This document shows positions 57,831 through 64,000 of a stretch of DNA of 64,000 bases, piece by piece. The DNA is from CAWCPR01 sp963797475 (GTDB taxonomy: Bacteria > Chloroflexota > Anaerolineae > Anaerolineales > UBA4823), in contig CAWCPR010000001.1 of the NCBI GenBank assembly GCA_963797475.1, forward strand, positions 2,666,001-2,730,000, given 5' to 3'. The first letter of the stretch is position 1; each line of letters begins with the position of its first letter. The position numbers were made by a program, and so were the translations under genes. The notes beneath the pieces were generated by a model. It was not told where the DNA came from and did no database searches. It saw only the letters and a list, made by a program, of their open reading frames with translations.

Positions 57831-60011
57831 CTAAACGTCTTTCTGGCTTATTTCGATGGCGCTGCGCGGCATCGCCGCTGGCAGGTACAGCCGCTCTACA
57901 TAATCCACGACCATGCGGCGCATGCTGAATTGGGGCGACAGCGTGCGGATCGATTCTTTGACTCGGGCGATCCAGTCAGCGGGCAGACCGTCGGAAGAGC
58001 GCACACGATAATAGAGCGGCACGATCTCATTTTCGAGGATATCGAACAGGCTTTCCGCATCCGTTTCGTCTTGCAGCTCCGGGTCATCGTAGTCGGTATC
58101 CCTGCCGATCGCCCAACCATTTTCGCCATTGTAACCCTCTCGCCACCAGCCGTCCAACACGGAGAAGTTGAGCACGCCGTTCAAGGCAGCCTTTTGCCCA
58201 GATGTACCCGAAGCCTCGTTGGGGCGGCGCGGGGTGTTGAGCCACACATCCACGCCCTGGGTGAGATATCGCGCCAGATTCATGTCGTAGTCTTCCAGGA
58301 AAACCAGGCGCCCCCCGCTCTCTGCTTTCTTCACTGCCCTGTAAACCTGCTGGATGAGCAGCTTGCCGCCCTCATGGTCCGGGTGCGACTTGCCGGCGAA
58401 TATGATCTGAACGGGCATACCGGGCCGGTTGACCATCTTGAGCAGGCGGTCCAGGTCGCGCAGGATCAGGTTGGCGCGCTTGTAGGGGGCAAAGCGGCGA
58501 GCAAAACCAATCGTCAAAGCGTAAGGGTCCAAAAGCACCCCGGAAGCCACCACTTGCACCGGGTGGGCGGTGCCTCGCAGCCACTGCTGGCGGGCGCGCT
58601 CGCGCACGTAAGCAGCCAGCTTGCGCTTCACGTGCCGGCGTACGGCCCAAAGCTGTTCGTCAGGGATATTGCTCACCAGCTCCCAAATATCGGGGTCGTC
58701 AATGTGGTCCATCCAATCCGGGCCCAGGTAGCGGTCGTAGAGCATTCTCAGGCGGCGGGCCAGCCAGGTGCCGGTGTGAATCCCGTTGGTGATATGGATG
58801 ATCGGCACTTCTTCTACACTGCGATCGGGCCACATGAACTGCCACATCTTGCGGGAAATATGCCCGTGCAGTTCGGAGACGGCATTGCGCCCTTCCGACA
58901 TTCTTAAGGCCAGCACCGGCATGCTGAAGCTGTCTCCCCAGGAAACCGTATGGCGGGCCAGGTCGACGAATTTCTCCCGGTCTAATCCCAGTTGGGGCCA
59001 TAAGTGCGAGAAGTACTTGTCCACCAACCAGAGGGCAAACTCATCGTTCCCGGCTGGCACCGGGGTGTGGGTGGTGAACACATTGCTCCGGCGCACGAGT
59101 TCGGCGGCTTCTTCAAAGGTGTGATCGGCTTCCACCAGCTCGCGGATGCGCTCCAGCACCATGAATGCCGAATGACCTTCGTTCATATGCCATACGGTCG
59201 GGTTATAGCCCATGATGCGCAGCGCCCGGGTGCCGCCAATCCCGAGCAGGATCTCCTGAGAGATTTTGAGATCCAGGTCGCTGCTGTACAATCGTGAAGT
59301 AAGGGCGCGATCGGCGGGTGAGTTGGGATCGACATCGGTATCGAGCATATAAACCGGCACCCGCCCTACGTGAATTTCCCAGATACGGGCGTGTACGTCG
59401 CGGCCGGGAAGCTCTACCGTCACCGTGACCGGCTTGCCGGCTGCGTCGATTACCGGGATGACTGGCAAATCCTCCAGGTTGTGGCGATTGTAGCGGGCCT
59501 CCTGCCAGCCATCTTCGGTGATGTGCTGGGAAAAATAGCCTTCGCTGTAAAAGAATCCGATTGCCACAAAGGGCAAACCCAGGTCGCTGGCTTCCTTGGT
59601 GTGGTCGCCCGAAAGCACACCCAGGCCGCCGGCATAGATTGGGAAGGTCTCATGCAGCCCATATTCCATTGAAAAATAGGCGATCGGGCGGTTTACCAGC
59701 TCCGGGTAGGTGCGCGAGAACCAGGTATCCGTTGCGGTCAAATACTGGTCAAACGTACGGAATATTCGGTCGTAATAATCCAGGTAGTAACGATTGTGGG
59801 TGACTGCGTTCAAATGCGAGCGCTCGACCTGGTGCAAAAAGCGCACCGGGTTATGATAGGCGGCTTCCCACAGCTCCGGATCGATGCGCGTAAACAGGCG
59901 CTGCGCATCCGGATTCCATGTCCACCACAGGTTATACGCCAGCTCCCCCAGGCGAGAGATGCGACGCGGCAGGCTAAAATTGTTGGGGATTTCGGCGCGA
60001 AAGGGTAGCAT
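57831..60011 (-). CDS. glgP: Alpha-glucan (glycogen) phosphorylase, DUF3417 type
   Basis: A 726-residue PLP enzyme that releases glucose-1-phosphate from glycogen or maltodextrin. The N-terminal DUF3417 region (LGELAYNLWWTWNPDAQRLF) marks the short bacterial/archaeal-type branch. Other landmarks are YFSMEYGLHETFPIYAGGLG, WHMNEGHSAFMVLERIREL, TTHTPVPAGNDEF and NEASGTSGQKAALNGVLNFS near the active site. GAGGA precedes the ATG. It complements glgC elsewhere in the window. Confidence 0.94.
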   Translation of the reverse strand: MLPFRAEIPNNFSLPRRISRLGELAYNLWWTWNPDAQRLFTRIDPELWEAAYHNPVRFLHQVERSHLNAVTHNRYYLDYYDRIFRTFDQYLTATDTWFSRTYPELVNRPIAYFSMEYGLHETFPIYAGGLGVLSGDHTKEASDLGLPFVAIGFFYSEGYFSQHITEDGWQEARYNRHNLEDLPVIPVIDAAGKPVTVTVELPGRDVHARIWEIHVGRVPVYMLDTDVDPNSPADRALTSRLYSSDLDLKISQEILLGIGGTRALRIMGYNPTVWHMNEGHSAFMVLERIRELVEADHTFEEAAELVRRSNVFTTHTPVPAGNDEFALWLVDKYFSHLWPQLGLDREKFVDLARHTVSWGDSFSMPVLALRMSEGRNAVSELHGHISRKMWQFMWPDRSVEEVPIIHITNGIHTGTWLARRLRMLYDRYLGPDWMDHIDDPDIWELVSNIPDEQLWAVRRHVKRKLAAYVRERARQQWLRGTAHPVQVVASGVLLDPYALTIGFARRFAPYKRANLILRDLDRLLKMVNRPGMPVQIIFAGKSHPDHEGGKLLIQQVYRAVKKAESGGRLVFLEDYDMNLARYLTQGVDVWLNTPRRPNEASGTSGQKAALNGVLNFSVLDGWWREGYNGENGWAIGRDTDYDDPELQDETDAESLFDILENEIVPLYYRVRSSDGLPADWIARVKESIRTLSPQFSMRRMVVDYVERLYLPAAMPRSAIEISQKDV

Positions 60012-60128
60012 AAATTAATTCCTCAAGCTGGAAAGAGTTAAGATTTCTCGGGAGATCGTACCGGATTGATCATTGCGGGAATAATCTTACCACAGGCGAT
60101 TGGTTAAGAATGCGGCCTTTTCGGTGGC

Positions 60129-60157
60129 TTGCCGTATCGATAGGGTGGGGATACAAT
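60129..60157 (+). promoter_or_regulatory. Promoter of the lutA operon
   Basis: TTGCCG (60129-60134), a 17-bp spacer and TACAAT (60152-60157), followed by an operator-like palindrome at 60169. Confidence 0.65.
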
Positions 60158-60168
60158 AGTCCTGTTTT

Positions 60169-60186
60169 GATGAATCTCTTTTCATC
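60169..60186. promoter_or_regulatory. Palindromic operator candidate at the lutA start region
   Basis: GATGAATCTCTTTTCATC is a perfect GATGAA-N6-TTCATC dyad beginning about 5 bp after the predicted transcription start, a classic repressor position. The same dyad lies beside the ArsR-type regulator gene. Confidence 0.6.
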
Positions 60187-60238
60187 CGGGCAGAGTACCT
60201 AACCCTTATTCCGCTCTGGTCGTCATCGCTGAGTCCAT

Positions 60239-60967
60239 ATGCCTGAAACCGTTCAACTTTTTGTCACCTGTATCCTGGATACACTTTACCCCCAGGTGGG
60301 GGATGCGGTGGTGCGTGTGCTGGAGCGGGTCGGGGCGCAAGTTGCTTTCCCTGCCGGTCAAACCTGCTGCGGCCAGCCAGCTTTCAATGCCGGGCTGCGC
60401 GCCCAGGCGCGGCCGGCGGCGATGCAGACCATCCGGGTTTTTGAGCAAACTGAAGGGCCGGTTGTGGTGCCCTCCGGGTCTTGCGCAGCCATGATCCGGC
60501 ATGGTTATGCGGAGTTGTTCGCCGGTGATCCGGCCTGGCTGCCGCGCGCCCAGGCGCTGGCCAAGCGCACCTATGAATTCAGTGAGTTCCTGGTGGATTA
60601 CCTTGGCATTGTCGACGTGGGGGCGCGTTTCCCCGGTAAGATCGCTTATCATTCTTCCTGCCACTTGCTGCGCGACCTGGGCGTCAGCCGCCAGCCACGC
60701 CTGCTGCTGGAAGCTGTACGCCAGGCGGAGCTGGTGGACCTGCCTTTCGCCGAAGATTGCTGCGGTTTTGGCGGTGTATTCTCAGCCGAACACCCCGAGA
60801 TCTCTACTGCAATGCTGGAACGCAAGATCGGCAATATCCAGGCCAGCAGCGCGCCGGTGATCGTTTCCTGCAACTCGGGCTGCATTACCAATATCAATGG
60901 CGGCCTGCACAGACGCAGCCTGTCGCAGCGCGCCATGCACATCGCCGAGGTGCTGGCGATGACGTAG
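60239..60967 (+). CDS. lutA: LutA-type iron-sulfur protein (lactate utilisation)
   Basis: A 242-residue protein with two CCG-type domains: VTCILDTLYPQVGDAVVRVL, GQTCCGQPAFNAGLR, AYHSSCHLLRDLGV and DLPFAEDCCGFGGVFSAEHP, the Cys motifs that hold a cluster in LutA/YkgE and heterodisulfide-reductase-like proteins. With LutB and LutC it oxidises L-lactate to pyruvate. The ATG follows a leader of about 75 nt. Confidence 0.93.
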   Translation: MPETVQLFVTCILDTLYPQVGDAVVRVLERVGAQVAFPAGQTCCGQPAFNAGLRAQARPAAMQTIRVFEQTEGPVVVPSGSCAAMIRHGYAELFAGDPAWLPRAQALAKRTYEFSEFLVDYLGIVDVGARFPGKIAYHSSCHLLRDLGVSRQPRLLLEAVRQAELVDLPFAEDCCGFGGVFSAEHPEISTAMLERKIGNIQASSAPVIVSCNSGCITNINGGLHRRSLSQRAMHIAEVLAMT

Positions 60968-61026
60968 CGCTTCTGCCGGGTAGCTTTCGTCTTGGAAAGC
61001 CTTTATACCCCCTGACAAACCAGCTT

Positions 61027-63135
61027 ATGACGGATTCATTTCACGCCCATATTCGAACCTCTCTGGCAAACCCGGGATTGCAAGCTGCGCTGGATGCGAA
61101 TGCCGAACGGCGCTTGAACGCCCGTGAGCAGTCTTTCGCTTCCTTGCCCGAAGACCTGCAGACCATGCGCAGCCGCGCCCATTCCGTGCGCCAAAAAACC
61201 ATCGATAACCTGGATCGCTACCTGGAGCAGTTCATCAAGAACGTTCAGGCGAACGGCACCACCGTCCACCGCGCCGCGGACGCGGCCCAGGCGGTCCAGA
61301 TCGTGCTGCAGATCGCCCGGCAAAACAAGGTTCACCTGGTAGCAAAATCCAAGACGATGGTGGGCGAGGAGATTGAGATCAACGAGGCCCTGGAAGCGCA
61401 GGGAATGGAGGTGGTTGAGACGGACCTGGGGGAGTATATCGTCCAACTGCGCCACGAACGCCCGGCGCACATTATCACTCCTGCGGTGCACCTGCGGCGC
61501 GGCGATGTAGGGCGCACTTTCCAGGAGAAGCTGGGCATTCCCTACACAGAGGAAGTGTCGACGCTGACCAGTGTGGCGCGGCGCATCTTGCGCCAGACTT
61601 TCCTGAACGCCGACCTGGGAATATCCGGGGTGAATTTCGGAGTAGCCGAAACCGGCAGCCTGTGTGTGATCACCAATGAGGGCAATGGGCGTATGATCAG
61701 CACCCTGCCGCCCGTGCACATCGCCCTGATGGGGATGGAGCGCCTGGTCCCCAGCCTGAACGACCTGGCGTTAATGCTGGCTTTACTGCCGCGTTCGGCC
61801 ACCGGTCAGAAGCTCACGGTGTACACCAACCTGATGAACGGTCCGCGCCGTCCGGGCGAGATGGACGGCCCGCTCCAGCGCCACTTGATCATTGTCGACA
61901 ATGGCCGCAGCGCGCTGCGCGCTTCGCCCCTGTCCGAAGCGCTGCTTTGCATCCGCTGCGGAGCCTGCCTGAATGCCTGCCCGGTCTTCCGGGAGATTGG
62001 CGGGCACGCCTACGTTGGCGAGAAGGGTGAGGGCAGCCCTTACCCTGGGCCAATCGGCTCAATTGTTTCGCCGGCCCTGTTTGGGCAGGCTGAATTCGGC
62101 CAACTGGCGCGCGCCTCCAGCCTGTGTGGGGCTTGCAAAGAGGCCTGCCCGGTCGACATCGATCTACCCAGGCTGTTGTTGCGTGTGCGCGCCGGCGGGG
62201 TCGAGATGAATGCCCCGCAGCCATCCCGCAGCGTACCGCCCGCCCTGGCTGCCGCCCTGCGTGTTTATGCCTGGTTTATCGCTGCACCCGGGCGCTTTAC
62301 CTTTGCGCAGTGGGCGGCGGGCTTTTTCGGGCGGCTGGCGGCGCCCTTTTCTCAATGGCTGCGCCTGCCGGCTTTCACCGGATGGGGCTACAGCCGCGAC
62401 TTCCCGCGGCCGGCAGCCCGCACTTTCCGCACCCGTTGGGAGAAAGGCGAGATCGGAGCCGCCTCCAGCCAGCCTGCGCCTGTCCAGGCGCAGCCCGAGC
62501 CCTCGCCGGATGGGAAGCCGCATAAGGGCGCCTTGCAGGCGGGCGCCTTGCAATCGGAGGCTTTGCGGGCAAGCGCTTTACGTGCGCCAACTGTTGAAAC
62601 GGAGGCCCTGGTGGAAAGGTTTGCCGAAGAGCTGCGCCTCCTGGGAGGTAGTTTCGAGCGCTGCCAGGTCGAGGCGCTGGCGGGCCGTCTGCTGGCTTTC
62701 TTGCAGGAACGGCAGGTCGAGACGATCCAGACCTGGGAGCCCAGCCAGCTTCCGGATGGCCTGCTGGAAGCGCTGCAGCAGGCCGGCATCCGGGTGTCCA
62801 GCCAACCCGACCCCGAGGTGCGGGTGGGACTGACCGGCGCGCCGGCCGCCCTGGCCGATACCGGCTCCCTGGTCCTGCCCGCCGGCCCTGGGCGCCCGCT
62901 CTCCATCTCTCTGCTGCCCGAGGTGCATATTGCCCTGCTGCGTCCTGAGGCGATTTACCCCAGCCTGGCGCAGTCCTTCGAGGATCCGGCATTTGCCGGC
63001 CTGCGCCAGCCGGACGGAGCCAGCTCGGTGGTGCTGGTGACCGGGCCATCTCGCACGGCCGATATCGAGATGACCTTGACGATCGGCGTGCACGGGCCAG
63101 GCGAAGTGCAGGTGTTTTGCGTGGATGGTTGGTGA
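61027..63135 (+). CDS. LutB-LutC fusion (lactate utilisation iron-sulfur protein)
   Basis: A 702-residue chain joining two normally separate subunits. The LutB part (about 1-480) has FGVAETGSLCVITNEGNGRM, two 4Fe-4S motifs (CIRCGACLNACPV and CGACKEACPVD) and LDNL-type helical entry segments. An Ala/Leu-rich linker (GALQAGALQSEALRASALRA) leads to a LutC-like DUF162 domain (about 525-702; TGAPAALADTGSLVLPAGPG; LPEVHIALLRPEAI; VLVTGPSRTADIEMTLTIGV). The ATG at 61027 was chosen because the preceding frame overlaps lutA. The gap to lutA is 59 bp. Confidence 0.93.
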   Translation: MTDSFHAHIRTSLANPGLQAALDANAERRLNAREQSFASLPEDLQTMRSRAHSVRQKTIDNLDRYLEQFIKNVQANGTTVHRAADAAQAVQIVLQIARQNKVHLVAKSKTMVGEEIEINEALEAQGMEVVETDLGEYIVQLRHERPAHIITPAVHLRRGDVGRTFQEKLGIPYTEEVSTLTSVARRILRQTFLNADLGISGVNFGVAETGSLCVITNEGNGRMISTLPPVHIALMGMERLVPSLNDLALMLALLPRSATGQKLTVYTNLMNGPRRPGEMDGPLQRHLIIVDNGRSALRASPLSEALLCIRCGACLNACPVFREIGGHAYVGEKGEGSPYPGPIGSIVSPALFGQAEFGQLARASSLCGACKEACPVDIDLPRLLLRVRAGGVEMNAPQPSRSVPPALAAALRVYAWFIAAPGRFTFAQWAAGFFGRLAAPFSQWLRLPAFTGWGYSRDFPRPAARTFRTRWEKGEIGAASSQPAPVQAQPEPSPDGKPHKGALQAGALQSEALRASALRAPTVETEALVERFAEELRLLGGSFERCQVEALAGRLLAFLQERQVETIQTWEPSQLPDGLLEALQQAGIRVSSQPDPEVRVGLTGAPAALADTGSLVLPAGPGRPLSISLLPEVHIALLRPEAIYPSLAQSFEDPAFAGLRQPDGASSVVLVTGPSRTADIEMTLTIGVHGPGEVQVFCVDGW

Positions 63136-63160
63136 TAGCGGCGAGAGGGATTGGCCACCG

Positions 63161-63275
63161 GCCTGGTCTACGCCGCCTGGCCCGATCTACGCCGCCCGGC
63201 CTGATCTACGCCGCCCGGCCTGGTCTACGCCGCCCGGCCTGGTCTACGCCGCCCGGCCCGATCTGCGCCGCAGTA
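63161..63275. repeat. 19-bp non-coding minisatellite, six copies
   Basis: Units beginning TCTACGCC occur at 63167, 63186, 63205, 63224 and 63243, and as TCTGCGCC at 63262, exactly 19 bp apart (unit TCTACGCCGCCCGGCCTGG with small changes). The array fills the gap between lutBC and the next convergent gene. Confidence 0.93.
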
Positions 63276-63276
63276 T

Positions 63277-63624
63277 TTAGCTTTGCCTGCGAATCAAAAC
63301 CATCGAAGTGAGCATGACGACTATGATCAGGGTCAGCGCAAAAGGCCAGCAGAAACCGCTGCTGGCCGGCCTTTCTCCTGTGATCACCAGCGGCAGGGTC
63401 GCCATGGGATAAAAAGGTGAAGTAGGTGAAGGCAGCGCCAGAAAGAAGGTCGGCGTGACGGTCGGGATGACCGTAGCTGTGCCTATAGAAGGGACGCCGC
63501 CGTCTGCCAGACCGGATTGGGATGACCCGAATCCCAAAAAGGCCAGTCCAGCCAGCAAGGCGAAAAATATCGCCAGCCAATGCCCCGGTCGCATGCGTCC
63601 TTTATGGGGGACCTTGGGTCTCAT
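63277..63624 (-). CDS. Small membrane protein with Thr/Pro-rich loop
   Basis: A 115-residue protein with two hydrophobic segments (WLAIFFALLAGLAFLGFG near the N-terminus; FALTLIIVVMLTSMVLI at the C-terminus) and a Thr/Pro-rich stretch between (IPTVTPTFFLALPSPTSPF). The start at 63624 has a GGAAGAGAG-type ribosome binding site; ATG 63594 is an alternative. Not recognised. It is divergent from the YchF-like gene. Confidence 0.6.
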   Translation of the reverse strand: MRPKVPHKGRMRPGHWLAIFFALLAGLAFLGFGSSQSGLADGGVPSIGTATVIPTVTPTFFLALPSPTSPFYPMATLPLVITGERPASSGFCWPFALTLIIVVMLTSMVLIRRQS

Positions 63625-63715
63625 TTGAACTTCTCTCTTCCAGGGACAATAACCGATCCCTGGGTTTATTTTACCTTCCCTTTCTGGATTGTGCTATCCT
63701 GTGGGTTCGAAAGGT

Positions 63716-63721
63716 TATAAT
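63716..63721 (+). promoter_or_regulatory. -10 box upstream of the YchF-like gene
   Basis: TATAAT, about 60 bp before the ATG. No well-spaced -35 box was found. Confidence 0.4.
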
Positions 63722-63781
63722 TGAGCGAAAGTAAAAATTTGGGGCCTGGTTGAAGATTTGTGGCCCTTCGGATGGACATGG

Positions 63782-64000
63782 ATGAAACTAGGGATCATAG
63801 GACTGCCCCAATCCGGAAAAACGACGATTTTTAACGCCTTGACGCGCGGCGACCAGCCTACGTCGATGAGCGGCGGCAGGTTTGACGTGCATACCGCCGT
63901 GGTGGATGTGCCCGATTCGCGCGTCGATCGCCTGAGCGAGTTGTTCCACCCGGAAAAGACGATTTACGCCAAAGTGACTTACGCAGACATTGCCGGGTTG
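63782..64000 (+). CDS. YchF/OLA1-like GTPase/ATPase, N-terminal part (truncated by window edge)
   Basis: The first 73 residues of a TRAFAC-class P-loop NTPase: MKLGIIGLPQSGKTTIFNAL, then VVDVPDSRVDRLSELFHPEK and YADIAGL, where the G3 motif DxAG lies at the window edge. YchF proteins usually have GLPNVGKS; here the P-loop is GLPQSGKT, a variant I associate with a divergent YchF-like group. The rest of the gene, including the TGS domain, is outside. Confidence 0.85.
   Translation, partial: MKLGIIGLPQSGKTTIFNALTRGDQPTSMSGGRFDVHTAVVDVPDSRVDRLSELFHPEKTIYAKVTYADIAGL

Noticed and set aside
60206..60664. Minus-strand frame opposite lutA
   Set aside because: Covered by a clear lutA on the other strand and without recognisable motifs.
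63161..63275. CRISPR array
   Set aside because: The 19-bp units are directly adjacent with no spacers, and no cas genes are present.

Overview
The window reads as a GC-rich bacterial chromosome segment, most likely a Chloroflexota member close to the Anaerolineae. This is inferred from the gene mix: a fused CydDC, a DUF3417-type glycogen phosphorylase, fused LutB-LutC, DUF6391 and UPF0316 proteins, many Thr/Pro-linked lipoproteins, and TATAAT boxes placed 6-8 nt before start codons. No 16S gene is present, so the assignment is not proven. No rRNA, CRISPR array, prophage or insertion sequence was seen.

Layout. 1-2.1 kb: two-component pair on the minus strand. 2.3-9.0 kb: plus-strand housekeeping run (prfA, prmC, a YceI lipoprotein, a YdcF/ElyC-like protein, coaBC, a GNAT enzyme, DUF952), ending in a peroxiredoxin-glutaredoxin fusion with an in-frame TGA where the peroxidatic cysteine should be. 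9-15.7 kb: secreted DUF5060 glycosidase-like protein, arfB, tRNA-Leu(CAA), frameshifted glgC, OsmC, an ArsR-type regulator and a small ORF. 15.7-16.4 kb: AT-rich non-coding stretch with four DnaA-box-like sites. 16.4-22.3 kb: M1-like peptidase, MBL hydrolase, aminotransferase and a chelatase ChlI/ChlD-like pair joined by a slippery A10 run. 22.4-34.3 kb: plus-strand S1-domain protein, clpC, radA, dus, a PucC-like MFS carrier with a regulator and membrane proteins, DUF6391, holA.

34.3-49.7 kb: a frameshifted ATPase behind two LexA/DinR-type boxes, an RlmD/TrmA-family methyltransferase, a lipoprotein metalloprotease, FHA protein, M28 peptidase, lipB, an alpha/beta hydrolase, a HEPN-MNT pair (HEPN frameshifted), a two-domain oxidoreductase, M29 aminopeptidase, zwf, a GDPD remnant and a secreted-repeat lipoprotein. 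49.8-57.8 kb: an rrf2-cydA-cydB-cydDC operon for cytochrome bd with a clear promoter and regulatory palindromes, then two UPF0316 paralogues. 57.8-64 kb: glgP, lutA, lutBC, a 19-bp minisatellite, a small membrane protein and the start of a YchF-like GTPase.

The strongest candidate for something new is the AhpE-type selenocysteine peroxiredoxin fused to a CPDC glutaredoxin domain (8168-9022), with a SECIS-like hairpin just after the TGA. Other signals: a dnaX-type slippery site joining the chelatase subunits, a GATGAA-N6-TTCATC palindrome shared by the ArsR regulator, its neighbour and the lut operon, a possible replication origin, and several single-base frameshifts and gene remnants that could be real decay or sequence error.
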